Notes: generated by a model not told the origin, from the sequence alone. DNA of 64,000 nucleotides from Actinomadura mexicana (GCF_900188105.1 NZ_FZNP01000002.1:310001-374000), one strand, 5' to 3'. Counted from the stretch's first letter, positions 34,836-44,335 are shown. Numbers and translations: made by a program.

Positions 34836-36482
34836 TCAGCCGCCGTTCTCCGGCCTGAACGACTTGAGGATCCTGTCGTAGAGGCGCTGGCCCGGCGTCC
34901 ACTCCGGGTCCGGCGCGTGGAAGCAGAACTCGTATCCGGCCGCGCGACCGCACAGCACGTGCCGGACGGCGTCGTGCACACCGTCCCGCCAGGTGAACTC
35001 CCATTCGGCGGCGCCGTCGACGACCTCGGGCACCGGTTCCAGCCGCAGCCGCTGGTAGCCGGGATAGCGGTGCTCCACCACGGCGCCGCGCTCCTCGGCG
35101 CGCAGCCCGGTCAGCGGGTCGCCGGGGACCGGGGCGATGCGCAGCCCCCGTCCGGTGCCGGCGTCCTTCCAGGTCATCACGCTGCCGCGCCGCTCCGCCT
35201 GCCAGCCCGCGGGCACCCGCACCGAGTAGGCGCCCGCCTCGTGGTACTTCGCCGTCTTCACCGACACGCCCGCCGCCGGACGCAGCGCGACCGCGTCGCC
35301 CTTGCCGATCGCCGTCCACCGGGCCGTCCAGGTGCCCGCCCCGGCCGCGAGCGCCGCGAGCAGCGCCACGCTGGCGACCGTCCCCGGCCGCAGCCGCCGC
35401 GACGGCAGCACCGGGACGCGCCACCCCGCCTGCCGCGAACCGCACGGCGGCATGCCGGACCGGTCGCCGGGCGGCCTGCCGCCGCGCAGCGTCCACGGGA
35501 CCCGCGGCCCGCGCGGGACCGGCGCCCTCGGCGCGTCCCGCGACACCCAGGCGCCGCTGAGCGCCCACGGAACGCGGCGCCGCAGGACGGTGCGGTGCGC
35601 GGAGAAACGGCGGGGATGCGGCACCGGCGCGCGGGTGAACCCCGGTTCGGGGACCGTTCCGATAACCCTTTGCAGCATTTCCGCGGTCGCCTCGGCCGTC
35701 AATCTGTCCTCCGGCCGCTGCCGCAGCAGCCCTTCGATGACCGCACCGAGCGGCCCGGCCCGTACAGGGCGCGCATAGTCGCCCAGAAGAACCGCCACCA
35801 TCGACGCGAGGGCGTGGCAACGCAGGAAAGGTGAGAAACCCTCGACCGCCGTGTAGAGCGTCGCGCCGAGCGACCAGAGGTCGGACGCCTCCACGCTCGG
35901 CAGGCCGTCCACCCGTTCCGGCGGGAGGTAGGCGGGAGAGCCCTCGATCCCGGCGAGCAGGGTGTCGGCCGGCTGCGGGCCCTTGCCGGTGTGGACGGCC
36001 AGCCCGAAGTCGCTGAGCAGGACCCGCCCGTCGTCGCACAGCAGGACGTTGCTGGGCTTGACGTCGCGGTGCAGGATGCCCGCCGCGTGCGACGCGCGGA
36101 GCACCGACAGGACCGCCGCGCCGATCTCCGCCGTCCGGCGCACGCCGAGCGGGCCGGCCTCCGTGACCAGCCTGTGCAGGGAGCACGACTCCAGGAACTC
36201 CATGACGATCCAGGGGCGGCCGTCCTCGATGATGAGGTCGTGCACCGCGACGACGCCTGGATGGCGCAGGGCGGCGGTGGCGCGGGCCTCGGAGAACAGG
36301 CGCCTGCACATCACCCTGCGCTCGCTCTCGGTGATGCGCGGGGGGAGGTGGACCTCCTTGACCGCGACGTCCCGGTCGAGCATCTCGTCGTACGCCCGCC
36401 AGACGGTGCCCATGCCGCCTCTGCCGACCACAGAGAGCAGGCGATACCGGCGCGCGAGCGGTATCAGCCGATCCCCACTCAT
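34836..36482 (-). CDS. Membrane-anchored Ser/Thr protein kinase (PknB-like)
   Basis: A 548-residue Hanks-type kinase. The kinase domain (residues about 12-270) has GRGGMGTVW, catalytic-lysine AVKEVHLP, HRDVKPSNVLL, SDFGLAVHTG and SPAYLPPERVDG. An Arg/Pro-rich linker and one membrane helix (about 365-385, GTVASVALLAALAAGAG) follow, then an extracytoplasmic domain of about 160 residues with no PASTA repeat recognised. It may sense an external signal. ATG 36482 is assumed; upstream GTG starts are possible. It converges on rho. Confidence 0.9.
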   Translation of the reverse strand: MSGDRLIPLARRYRLLSVVGRGGMGTVWRAYDEMLDRDVAVKEVHLPPRITESERRVMCRRLFSEARATAALRHPGVVAVHDLIIEDGRPWIVMEFLESCSLHRLVTEAGPLGVRRTAEIGAAVLSVLRASHAAGILHRDVKPSNVLLCDDGRVLLSDFGLAVHTGKGPQPADTLLAGIEGSPAYLPPERVDGLPSVEASDLWSLGATLYTAVEGFSPFLRCHALASMVAVLLGDYARPVRAGPLGAVIEGLLRQRPEDRLTAEATAEMLQRVIGTVPEPGFTRAPVPHPRRFSAHRTVLRRRVPWALSGAWVSRDAPRAPVPRGPRVPWTLRGGRPPGDRSGMPPCGSRQAGWRVPVLPSRRLRPGTVASVALLAALAAGAGTWTARWTAIGKGDAVALRPAAGVSVKTAKYHEAGAYSVRVPAGWQAERRGSVMTWKDAGTGRGLRIAPVPGDPLTGLRAEERGAVVEHRYPGYQRLRLEPVPEVVDGAAEWEFTWRDGVHDAVRHVLCGRAAGYEFCFHAPDPEWTPGQRLYDRILKSFRPENGG

Positions 36483-36610
36483 GGGGCGGTTATTCGCCGG
36501 AACGCGCCCAAGGCACGCTCCCTCGGCATCAATTGATTCTTGACTGGCAGCCGCTGAGGAAAAAGTGCCTGAGCGTGGTATAACCCGCACACGGCGGCTT
36601 CACCAGGACC

Positions 36611-38185
36611 CTAGGCGAGCACGCTCCTGGCCCACTTGTAATCGGACTTCCCGACGGCGGTTCGCTGCACCTCGTCGACCAGAGTCATCTGCCGCGGGAG
36701 CTTGTAGCCGGCGAGACGTTCGCGGCAGTACTCGGTCAGATCGTCAAGGGTCACCGTCGCGCCGGCGCGCGGGGCGACGACGGCGGCGACGCGCTGCCCG
36801 AACCGCTCGTCCGGCAGGCCCACGACGACCGCGTCCTCCACGGCGGGGTGGTCCTTGAGCGCGACCTCGACCTCCTCCGGGTACACCTTCTCGCCGCCCG
36901 TGTTGATCACCAGGGAGCCGCGGCCGAGCAGGGTGATCGTCCCGTCCTCCTCCAGGCTCGCGAAGTCCCCGGGGACCGACCAGCGCGTCCCGTCTGCGGC
37001 GGTGAAGAACGTCGACGCCGTCTTCGCGGGATCGTTGTAGTAGCCGAGCGGGATGTGGCCGCTTCGGGCCAGCCTGCCGATCTCGCCGGGCCGGACGACG
37101 TTCAGGTCGTCGTCGAGGACGGTGATGCCGGGCTTCATCATGAACCGGGCCGTCCCCTCCTTGCCGCCGACGGACGGGCCGCACGCGCCGGTCTCCGACG
37201 CGCCGTAGTTGTCGAGGAACATGATGTTCGGCAGGTGCTCCCGCAGGGCGGCCTTCGCCCCCTCGGTCAGCGGCGCGCCGCCGGACGCGATCGCCATCAG
37301 CGAGGACGTGTCGTGGTCGCCGGAGGCGAGCGCCTTCGCGACCGGGCGCGCCATCACGTCGCCGACCAGCATCATCACGTTCGCCTGCTCCTCGGCGAGC
37401 AGCCGCAGGGCCTTGTCCGCGTCGAAGGCGTGGTCGGTGTAGAGGACGACCTTGGCGCCGCTGAACAACCCCATGAACGCTACCCACTGGCCCGCGCCGT
37501 GCATGACGGGCGCGCAGTCGAGCACGGCCATCGCGGGCTGGTCGGCGTTGGCGGCCAGCTCATCGGGGCTGCCGATGGGGTCGCCGAGGACGTTCCCGCC
37601 GCCGAGCGCGCCGAAGAAGATGTCCTCGCAGCGCCACTCGACGCCCTTCGGATAGCCCGTCGTGCCGCCGGTGTACATGATGTAGCGGTCGTCGCTGGAG
37701 CGTTCGGGGAAGTCGTCGTCCGGGGCGGCGCCCGCGAGCGCCTTCTCGTACTCGACCGCACCGGGGATCTCGGCCGCGGAGCCGTCCTCCAGCACGACGA
37801 CGTGCCGCAGCGCCGGCAGTTCGCCGCGGATCTCCTGCACCCTCGCCAGCAGCGAACGCTCCCCGACCAGCGCCACCGAGTCGGAGTCGGCCAGGACATG
37901 GCGCAGCTCGGCGGCGACGTAGCGGAAGTTCACCGGGATCGGCACCGCTCGTATCTTGAACGCGCCGAGCATCGCCTCGATCCACTCGGCCCGGTTGTAG
38001 GCGAGGATCGCCACGTGCTCGCCCGGCCGCACCCCGGCCTCCGCGAGATGGTGCCCGACCCTGCTCGCCCGCTCGCTGAGCTGCCGGTACGTCCGCCGCT
38101 CCCCGCCGGCCACCAGGGCGGGGCGGTCCGGCCCCGCCGCGGCCAGGATCTCCAGCAGGTCGGCCAGGTTGTAGCTTCGCGCCAT
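36611..38185 (-). CDS. AMP-forming acyl-CoA synthetase (FadD17/FadD19-like)
   Basis: A 524-residue ligase. P-loop YTGGTTGYPKGVEWRCEDI has the Gly-Gly form of the mycobacterial FadD17/19 steroid-acid ligase group as I remember it. Other motifs are FLDNYGASETGA, WSVPGDFASLEEDGTITLLGR and the lysine segment RTAVGKSDYKW. It activates a fatty or steroid side-chain acid. GAGG lies 8 nt upstream of ATG 38185. It stands alone. Confidence 0.88.
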   Translation of the reverse strand: MARSYNLADLLEILAAAGPDRPALVAGGERRTYRQLSERASRVGHHLAEAGVRPGEHVAILAYNRAEWIEAMLGAFKIRAVPIPVNFRYVAAELRHVLADSDSVALVGERSLLARVQEIRGELPALRHVVVLEDGSAAEIPGAVEYEKALAGAAPDDDFPERSSDDRYIMYTGGTTGYPKGVEWRCEDIFFGALGGGNVLGDPIGSPDELAANADQPAMAVLDCAPVMHGAGQWVAFMGLFSGAKVVLYTDHAFDADKALRLLAEEQANVMMLVGDVMARPVAKALASGDHDTSSLMAIASGGAPLTEGAKAALREHLPNIMFLDNYGASETGACGPSVGGKEGTARFMMKPGITVLDDDLNVVRPGEIGRLARSGHIPLGYYNDPAKTASTFFTAADGTRWSVPGDFASLEEDGTITLLGRGSLVINTGGEKVYPEEVEVALKDHPAVEDAVVVGLPDERFGQRVAAVVAPRAGATVTLDDLTEYCRERLAGYKLPRQMTLVDEVQRTAVGKSDYKWARSVLA

Positions 38186-38388
38186 GCCACGTCCTCGCGT
38201 GTCGGGGTGGGGACTGTCCCCGATCCTCCCTGCGGACCGGCGCCGACTCAATCCTTGTCGACATTCGGTCCAATGAGATGAGTCACATCTCACGTGCCTG
38301 ATCCGGCCACGCTCAAGGTTCTTACACGGCTCTTATCTGGGTACCGGCATGCTTGGCCGTAACGATTGAGCATCAGACGGGGGTAGTG

Positions 38389-38952
38389 GTGAGCGCAGCT
38401 GCGATGGCGTGGACCCCGCCGACGTGGGAAGAGATCGTCAGCGAGCACTCGACCCGGGTGTTCCGGCTGGCCTACCGGCTGACGGGCAACCGCCACGACG
38501 CCGAGGACCTGACCCAGGACGTCTTCATCCGGGTCTTCCGCTCCCTGTCCTCCTACAGTCCCGGCACCTTCGAGGGCTGGCTGCACCGGATCACGACGAA
38601 CCTGTTCCTCGACCGCGCCCGCCGCAAGCAGCGCATCCGGTTCGACTCCCTCGCCGACGACGCCGCCGAGCGTCTGCAGGGCCGCGAGCCGGGCCCCGCG
38701 CAGACCTACGACGAGCGGCACCTCGACCACGACATCCAGAAGGCGCTGGACGGCCTCGCCCCCGAGTACCGCGCCGCCGTCGTCCTGTGCGACATCGAGG
38801 GCCTGTCGTACGAGGAGATCGCCGCGTCGCTGAACGTCAAGCTCGGCACCGTCCGCTCCCGCATCCACCGGGGCCGCGCGCAGCTGCGCACCGCCCTGGA
38901 GCACCGCCGCCCCGCCGCGTGCGCGGTGACGAGCATCACTAGTGACCGCTGA
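38389..38952 (+). CDS. RNA polymerase ECF sigma factor (SigE-like)
   Basis: A 187-residue extracytoplasmic-function sigma factor. Region 2 ([20 protein letters not shown]) and region 4 ([25 protein letters not shown]) are complete. GTG 38389 follows GGGGG by 5 nt; ATG 38404 is an alternative. No anti-sigma factor is encoded next to it, unlike many SigE loci. Its targets cannot be read from this window. Confidence 0.9.
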   Translation: MSAAAMAWTPPTWEEIVSEHSTRVFRLAYRLTGNRHDAEDLTQDVFIRVFRSLSSYSPGTFEGWLHRITTNLFLDRARRKQRIRFDSLADDAAERLQGREPGPAQTYDERHLDHDIQKALDGLAPEYRAAVVLCDIEGLSYEEIAASLNVKLGTVRSRIHRGRAQLRTALEHRRPAACAVTSITSDR

Positions 38953-38977
38953 GTAACTTCCGGCCTAACCTTCGCCC

Positions 38978-39808
38978 GTGGACACAGCGCGGGTGAACAT
39001 CGCTTTCGAGCGCCGCGGCGAGGGGCCGCCCCTCGTCCTGCTGCACGGCATCGGCCACCGCCGCCAGGGGTGGGCCCCGGTCATGGACCTGCTCGCCGCC
39101 GAACGCGAGGTCTTCGCGGTCGACCTGCCCGGCTTCGGCGACTCCCCGCCGCTGCCCGACGGCGCCCCCTACACGCTGGACGCGGCCGTCTCCGTCCTCG
39201 CGGACGCCTTCGCCGCCCTGGGCCTGGACCGTCCGCACATCGCGGGCAACTCCCTCGGCGGCCTGTTCGCCCTCGAAGCCGCCGACCGCGGCCTCGCCAG
39301 CTCGGCGACCGCCCTGTCCCCGGCCGGCTTCTTCAACAACCTGGAGTTCCGGTACGGCATGTCGGTGCTGCGCGCGTCGCGGCTCGGCGCCCGCGTCCCC
39401 GAGACGTTCCTCACCCGGCTGGCCCGCTCCCCGCGCCGCCGCACGCTCATGTTCGGCATGATCTACGGGCGTCCCGACCTGATGGACATCGAGACCCTCA
39501 CGGGCGACGCCCGCGCCATGCGCGACGCCCCGGGCTTCGAGCCCACCCTCCGCGCGGGCCGCACCACCCGGTTCCTCGGCTCCTGCGCCGACGTCCCCGT
39601 GACCATCGCCTGGGGCACGAAGGACCGCCTGCTCCTGCGCAGCCAGGCCATCCGCGCCCAGCGCCGCCTTCCCGGCGCCCGCTTCGTCTGGCTGGAGGGC
39701 TGCGGCCACGTCCCCATGGCCGACGACCCGGCCCTCGTGGCGAAGGTCCTGCTGGAGGGCAGCGCGCACCCGCTGCGCGCCACCCGCCCCGAGGCCGCCG
39801 CGTCCTAG
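38978..39808 (+). CDS. Alpha/beta-hydrolase
   Basis: A 276-residue hydrolase. The oxyanion region HGIGHRRQGW, nucleophile elbow GNSLGG (Ser), acid residue in AWGTKDRL and final His in CGHVPMADDP make a complete triad. GTG start 26 bp after the sigma-factor gene suggests one transcript. The substrate is unknown. Its TAG stop overlaps the convergent dienelactone-hydrolase gene by 4 bp. Confidence 0.88.
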   Translation: MDTARVNIAFERRGEGPPLVLLHGIGHRRQGWAPVMDLLAAEREVFAVDLPGFGDSPPLPDGAPYTLDAAVSVLADAFAALGLDRPHIAGNSLGGLFALEAADRGLASSATALSPAGFFNNLEFRYGMSVLRASRLGARVPETFLTRLARSPRRRTLMFGMIYGRPDLMDIETLTGDARAMRDAPGFEPTLRAGRTTRFLGSCADVPVTIAWGTKDRLLLRSQAIRAQRRLPGARFVWLEGCGHVPMADDPALVAKVLLEGSAHPLRATRPEAAAS

Positions 39809-40734
39809 GCGTTCTGGGATGCCAGGCGCTCGGCCAGGTAGGCGAGGATCTCGTCCCTGGCCTGGAGCGTGGGGTGCCCGTCCTCGTCCACGAGGTGCGC
39901 GGTGACGACGCTGTGGGGGCTCGCGACCACGTCGCGGAAGAACGGCGGCGGGTCGGTGTTCGCGGCGCCGCCGGAGAGCACGCGACCGTCGAAGGCGTCC
40001 CCGAGCAGGGCCTGGTAGGCGGCGAACCGCTGACCGGTGCACCACCGGTCGTTGTCGAAGCGGTAGGCGAGGACGGTCAGGCCGTCGCGCGCGACGCGCT
40101 CTTTCACCGCGCGGGCGTCGTCGTCACCGAGTTCCAGGCCGGCGGGGTCGTCCAGCGGCAGTGACGGGTGGTTGACGACCGGCGCTATGACGGCCGGTTC
40201 GAGCGCCATGGTGAGGGCGAAGTTCCCGGTGAAGCAGAGCCCGATCGCGCCGACCCCCGGCCCGCCGCACTCGGCATGGGCCTGGCGTGCGAGCCCCCGC
40301 AGCCATGCCGTGACGGGACTGGTGCCGCCCCCGGCGAACGCGCGGAACTCGGCGCTCACGCACACCCGGCGGAAGACCCGCTCACCGTCCTCGGCCGTGG
40401 GGTAGGCGCCGTCGCGGCCGAAGAGCGAGGGAACGTGGACGGTGAAGCCCGCGTCCCGCACCCACCGCGCCAGCCGCAGGACGTCCGGACTGATGCCGGG
40501 CATCTCGGGCATCACCACGACGGCCGGGCCGGTGCCCGCGACGTACACCGCCTTCACCACCCCGTCCACGTCCACAAGCCGCCGGGAGAAATCCGCGATC
40601 GGATCGTCAAGGTGCCCGCCGCCTGGGGCCACCACACCGCCCGTGCCCTCGTCGGTGCCGGGGGTGTTCTCGGTGTTCGGGGTGTTCTCAGTGTTCGTGG
40701 CGTTCTCAGTGTTCGTGGCGTTCTCTGTGCTCAT
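39805..40734 (-). CDS. Dienelactone hydrolase family protein
   Basis: A 309-residue hydrolase of the DLH family with nucleophile Cys in GLCFTGNF and His in DEDGHPTL; a DLH-type active site uses Cys-Asp-His. The first 27 residues are an Asn/Thr/Glu repeat (TENATNTENATNTEN...), encoded by GTGTTC-type units (40661-40735). This is unlike the conserved body that starts at about residue 40 (HLDDPIADFSRRLVDV). It is divergent from the GlxA-like regulator, a natural regulatory partner. Confidence 0.85.
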   Translation of the reverse strand: MSTENATNTENATNTENTPNTENTPGTDEGTGGVVAPGGGHLDDPIADFSRRLVDVDGVVKAVYVAGTGPAVVVMPEMPGISPDVLRLARWVRDAGFTVHVPSLFGRDGAYPTAEDGERVFRRVCVSAEFRAFAGGGTSPVTAWLRGLARQAHAECGGPGVGAIGLCFTGNFALTMALEPAVIAPVVNHPSLPLDDPAGLELGDDDARAVKERVARDGLTVLAYRFDNDRWCTGQRFAAYQALLGDAFDGRVLSGGAANTDPPPFFRDVVASPHSVVTAHLVDEDGHPTLQARDEILAYLAERLASQNA

Positions 40735-40831
40735 GGAGACAGCGTGGCCGGGCGAAGGCCCGCGGCGGGAGGGGCCGGATCGCCGTGTATGGGGGTAATC
40801 TCGCCACCAGTGGACGACGGGAGGCGGGCGC

Positions 40832-41803
40832 GTGGGCGCGTTGCGGGTGGGGGTGCTGGCCTATCCGGGCTGCTTCGCGTCGGAGGTGTTCGGCGTGCCC
40901 GACCTGCTGACGATGGCCGGGCATGTCGCCGGTCCGGATCGCGCCGGCTACGAGGTGTCGGTGGTGTCGCCGCGCCGCCGCGTCGTCGCCTCCGGAGGCG
41001 TGGCGCTGGCCGTCTCCCCGCTCCGGGAGGTCGACGTCCTCGTCGTGCCGGGGTTCGAACTCCATCCGGGACTCGACGTGGACGCGAAGCTCGCCGGGCT
41101 CGCCCCGGAGATCGCGGCCGTCCGGTCGCACGCCGCCGCGGGAGGCGCGGTGGTCTCGATCTGCGTCGGCGCGTTCCTGCTCGCCGCGGCCGGGCTCCTC
41201 GACCGGCGCCGGGCGACGACGGCGTGGCTGTTCGCGGACGAGCTGGCCCGGCGCTGCCCGTCCTGCGACGTCCGGCCCGACCTCCTGGTCGTCACCGACG
41301 CGGGCGTGACCACCACGGCGGCGTTCAGCGCCATGTACGACTTCGCCCTGGAGCTGGTGCGCCGGCACAGCGGCGCCGGCGTGGCGCGGGCGACCGCGCG
41401 GATGGCGCTCGTGGACGACGCGCGCTCGTCCCAGGCCCCCTACGTCGACGCCCGGCTCCTCCCGCAGCCCGGGCACGAGTTCTCCCGCCGGGTCATGCGG
41501 CACCTGGACCAGAGCCTCACCGCCCGGTACGACCTCGCCGCGCTGGCCGACGCGTTCAACGTCAGTACCCGGACGCTGCTGCGGCGCTTCGCGCAGGAGA
41601 CGGGCCAGAGCCCGCTGGAGTACCTCCAGTCGGCCCGCGTCAGGCGGGCCCGCCATCTTCTGGAGACCACGGACCGGACGGTCGCCGCCATCGCCGCCGC
41701 GGTCGGGTACCAGGACCCCGGGACGTTCGCCGCCCTCTTCGCCAAGCACACCGGGCGGCGCCCGAAGGACTACCGCGTGACCTTCCGGCGTCCCGTCCGC
41801 TGA
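40832..41803 (+). CDS. GlxA-like AraC-family regulator with DJ-1/PfpI domain
   Basis: A 323-residue regulator. The DJ-1/PfpI-like domain (residues about 5-165) has the nucleophile-elbow Cys in VSICVGAFLLAAAG. The C-terminal AraC region has two helix-turn-helix motifs (YDLAALADAFNVSTRTLLRRF and TVAAIAAAVGYQDPGTFAALF). GTG 40832 has GGGAGG 6 nt upstream. It is divergent from the dienelactone hydrolase and probably responds to a small catabolic metabolite. Confidence 0.9.
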   Translation: MGALRVGVLAYPGCFASEVFGVPDLLTMAGHVAGPDRAGYEVSVVSPRRRVVASGGVALAVSPLREVDVLVVPGFELHPGLDVDAKLAGLAPEIAAVRSHAAAGGAVVSICVGAFLLAAAGLLDRRRATTAWLFADELARRCPSCDVRPDLLVVTDAGVTTTAAFSAMYDFALELVRRHSGAGVARATARMALVDDARSSQAPYVDARLLPQPGHEFSRRVMRHLDQSLTARYDLAALADAFNVSTRTLLRRFAQETGQSPLEYLQSARVRRARHLLETTDRTVAAIAAAVGYQDPGTFAALFAKHTGRRPKDYRVTFRRPVR

Positions 41804-41832
41804 CGGCCCGCGCCGGACGACCCGCACGGCAA

Positions 41833-41871
41833 AGGCCGGGGTCCGCGCGACGGCTGCGCGGACCCCGGCCT
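41833..41871 (-). terminator. Strong terminator hairpin
   Basis: Perfect 16-bp arms AGGCCGGGGTCCGCGC (41833-41848) and GCGCGGACCCCGGCCT (41856-41871) around GACGGCT, with TTT after it on the minus strand. It ends the secreted-protein gene and also lies between it and the convergent regulator. Confidence 0.85.
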
Positions 41872-41884
41872 CATGCGGGCGGGC

Positions 41885-42619
41885 TCAGCCGGTGACCGGG
41901 AGGTCGCCGGGGACCGGGGTCGGGGCCGGGGCCTCGCCGGGCGGGGCCGAGGGCGACGAGGGCTTGCCCGGCTGGGACGGCTGGGACGGCTGACCGGGCT
42001 GACCGGGCTCGCCGGGCTGGCCGCCGCTCCTGCCGCAGCCGGCGGACGCGATGCTGATCGTCTGCGTCTTGCCCGCCAGGGTCGCCGACACCTCGATGGC
42101 TGTGACCGTGAGGTTCCCGTCGTGGCCGCGGACCTGCTTGTTCAGCGTGACCGTGACGGCGCCGAGGCCCTTCAGGTCGGTGGTGACGGTGGTGTTGGGC
42201 GTCGCACCGAGCTTCAGCGCCCGGGTGCCCAGCGTCGCGCCCACCACGTGGGAGACGCCGGTGCCGTTCTCGCACTTGGCGGAGACCGCGTGCGCGGACA
42301 GGCCGAGCTTGGCCACCCGCAGGTCGGCGACGGACGCGCGGCCGTGCCCGGCCCAGGCGGAGCCGTTCAGCAGCCGCGCCTCGACGAGCGGGTTGGCGGG
42401 CAGCTCCGCCACGCTCTTGCTGGTGGGCCGCTGCGCCGCGGACGCCACCGAGGAGGTCGGCGGGACGACGACGGAGCCGGTGGCGGCTATGGCGACCGCC
42501 GAGCCGGCGCCGCCCGGAGTGGCGGACGGGGCGGCGGAGGCGGGGGCGGCGGACAGGGCGAACGGCAGGGCCAGCGCGCCGGCGACGGCCGCGCACTTGG
42601 TGAGTGCCTGCAAACGCAC
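41885..42619 (-). CDS. Secreted protein ending in LPVTG, SCO1860/choice-of-anchor-like
   Basis: A 244-residue exported protein with a signal peptide ending APASAA, a conserved central domain (about 70-200, with two Cys: AKCENGTG and SAGCGRSG), and a Gly/Pro/Ser/Gln linker. The chain ends exactly at DLPVTG followed by TGA. Sortase substrates need a hydrophobic segment and basic tail after LPxTG; neither is present. AAGGAGAG precedes GTG 42619. The downstream hairpin supports the stop as genuine. It resembles the SCO1860/choice-of-anchor P group only from memory. Confidence 0.75.
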   Translation of the reverse strand: MRLQALTKCAAVAGALALPFALSAAPASAAPSATPGGAGSAVAIAATGSVVVPPTSSVASAAQRPTSKSVAELPANPLVEARLLNGSAWAGHGRASVADLRVAKLGLSAHAVSAKCENGTGVSHVVGATLGTRALKLGATPNTTVTTDLKGLGAVTVTLNKQVRGHDGNLTVTAIEVSATLAGKTQTISIASAGCGRSGGQPGEPGQPGQPSQPSQPGKPSSPSAPPGEAPAPTPVPGDLPVTG

Positions 42620-42704
42620 GGTTCTCTCCTTAGGGGTTCGTGATCATGGGGTCGGGGGTGGGGTTCGGCGGCCCGGCCGTACGGCCGGGTGGATCGTGGG
42701 AGCG

Positions 42705-43499
42705 TCAGTCCGTGATCTGGACGGACGTACCGAGCGGGACCTTCGCGAGCTGCTTCAGCGCGTCGGCGGGCACCCGCACGCAGCCGTGCGTGACGGCCTT
42801 GCCGAACACCGACTTGGTCGGCCAGCCGTGGAACGCGACCGTCCCGGGGCCGCCGCCGAAGGTGTCGAGGGTGGCCGAGTGCGCGCCGACGGGCAGGACC
42901 AGCGGGCTGTAGGTCGGCTTCTCGGGGGCGAGAGAGGCGAGCAGGAACGTCCGTCCGGTGGGCGTCGGCGTCTTGGGCGCGCCGACCGCCACGGACCACG
43001 CGCCCATCTGGCGGCCGTTCCGGAGCAGGGTCAGCTTCTTGTCGCCGAGGTCCACCTCGACGGTGCTGGAGCTGCGCGCGGACTTCAGGCCGGAGTCGGG
43101 GATCCAGCCGGTCACGCCGTTCGGGCGGCTCGGCAGGAGCACCCGCCGCCAGCCGGGGCGGCTCTCCACGACGGGTACCCAGGTGGGGCCCTTGAGCTGG
43201 GTGCTCGGAAGCTCGGCCACGGCGGGCGCGCCCGGTTTCGCCGACACCGGGACCGTGTCGTTCGGGTGCACCACGGTCCCGTCGCTCCGGGCGGACGGGG
43301 CCTCGTCCCGCGGCAGGTCGTCCAGCGTCGTGTACGTGGTGGCCTCGGGCAGCTTCTCCAGGCCGCCGGCGGGGGACGCGCCGGCGGACGCCCCCTTGTG
43401 CCCTCCCCCGCATCCGGTCACGATCAGGGCCGTCACCAGCAGGGCCGGTGCAGCCGTCCGGGCCGTCCGCCAGGCGGCGCGCGGTGGTTCGTCGCTCAC
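42705..43499 (-). CDS. L,D-transpeptidase lipoprotein (YkuD family)
   Basis: A 264-residue lipoprotein. The lipobox LIVTGC places the acylated Cys at residue 30. A short SH3-like region precedes the YkuD domain, whose active site is HGCVRVP near the C-terminus with an upstream His in AFHGWPT. It makes 3-3 crosslinks in peptidoglycan or attaches proteins to it. GTG 43499 has GGAG 5 nt upstream; a longer frame to 43541 starts without a ribosome site. It is on the same strand as the secreted protein that follows. Confidence 0.9.
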   Translation of the reverse strand: MSDEPPRAAWRTARTAAPALLVTALIVTGCGGGHKGASAGASPAGGLEKLPEATTYTTLDDLPRDEAPSARSDGTVVHPNDTVPVSAKPGAPAVAELPSTQLKGPTWVPVVESRPGWRRVLLPSRPNGVTGWIPDSGLKSARSSSTVEVDLGDKKLTLLRNGRQMGAWSVAVGAPKTPTPTGRTFLLASLAPEKPTYSPLVLPVGAHSATLDTFGGGPGTVAFHGWPTKSVFGKAVTHGCVRVPADALKQLAKVPLGTSVQITD

Positions 43500-43696
43500 G
43501 AAGACTCCAAGTGTTACCGCCGGAGAGGGGCTCCGGCTCACCTCTGTGCCCGCTCTCTACGCACGAGGGCACGGGGAGGTTGCACGGTGTGCGGAAGGAG
43601 TTGCGATCCGTGCTCCGCCGCCTTGCCCGGCACCGCCGTCTCGGCACCCGCCGCCGCCGTCTCCGGCCGGTGCGGCTTGCCGGGAACAAGCCGGGA

Positions 43697-43726
43697 TTGA
43701 CATCTGTTTGAACCCTCAACTAACCT
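43697..43726 (+). promoter_or_regulatory. yceI promoter
   Basis: TTGACA (43697-43702), 18-bp spacer and TAACCT (43721-43726) form a near-consensus promoter 45 bp before the yceI start. TTGAACCCTCAA (43708-43719) lies in the spacer. Confidence 0.7.
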
Positions 43727-43738
43727 TCGACCAGTTCG

Positions 43739-43750
43739 TTGAAGATTCAA
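43739..43750 (+). promoter_or_regulatory. Candidate repressor site at yceI
   Basis: TTGAAGATTCAA is a perfect palindrome of 5-bp arms. It repeats the half-sites of TTGAACCCTCAA at 43708-43719, with centres 31 bp apart, on one face of the helix. MarR-family repressors use sites of this kind, but no regulator gene is adjacent. Confidence 0.45.
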
Positions 43751-43770
43751 GCATTGTGACAGGAGACCCC

Positions 43771-44319
43771 ATGAGCATCGCCGCCGTCGCCCCCGAGCTG
43801 ACCGCCGGAACCTGGAACATCGACCCCGCCCACTCCGAGGTCACCTTCGTGATCCGGCACCTGATGTCCAAGGTGCGCGGCACGTTCACCGACTTCACCG
43901 GATCCGTACGGATCGCCGAGGAGCTGGCGGAGTCCACCGCCACCGCGGAGATCCAGGTCGCCTCGATCGACACCCGCCACGCCGACCGGGACGCCCACGT
44001 GCGGACCTCGGACGTCCTCGACGTGGAGAACCACCCGACCATGACGTTCACGACCAAGGGCGTCCGCGCGCAGGACGGCGAGTACCTCCTGGACGGCGAG
44101 CTGACGATCAAGGACGTCACCCGTCCGATCACCCTCACGGTCGAGTACAACGGCGTCGGCGAGGACCCCTGGGGCGGCACCCGCGCCGGCTTCTCCGCCA
44201 CGACCACGATCAACCGCAAGGACTGGGGCATCGAGTTCAACGTGCCGCTGAAGGGCGACAAGGCCCTGCTCGGCGACAAGGTCGACATCCAGCTGGAGAT
44301 CCAGGCCGTCCGCGCCTGA
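43771..44319 (+). CDS. YceI-family lipid-binding protein
   Basis: A 182-residue beta-barrel lipid-binding protein without a signal peptide, so it is probably cytoplasmic. It begins with GTWNIDPAHSEVTFVIRHLMSKVRG and contains DVENHPTMTFTTKG and DVTRPITLTVEYNG, typical of YceI. The family binds polyisoprenoids or similar lipids. AGGAG precedes ATG 43771. It is monocistronic with a clear promoter and terminator. Confidence 0.92.
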   Translation: MSIAAVAPELTAGTWNIDPAHSEVTFVIRHLMSKVRGTFTDFTGSVRIAEELAESTATAEIQVASIDTRHADRDAHVRTSDVLDVENHPTMTFTTKGVRAQDGEYLLDGELTIKDVTRPITLTVEYNGVGEDPWGGTRAGFSATTTINRKDWGIEFNVPLKGDKALLGDKVDIQLEIQAVRA

Positions 44320-44335
44320 GCGTCCGGCCACTGCC

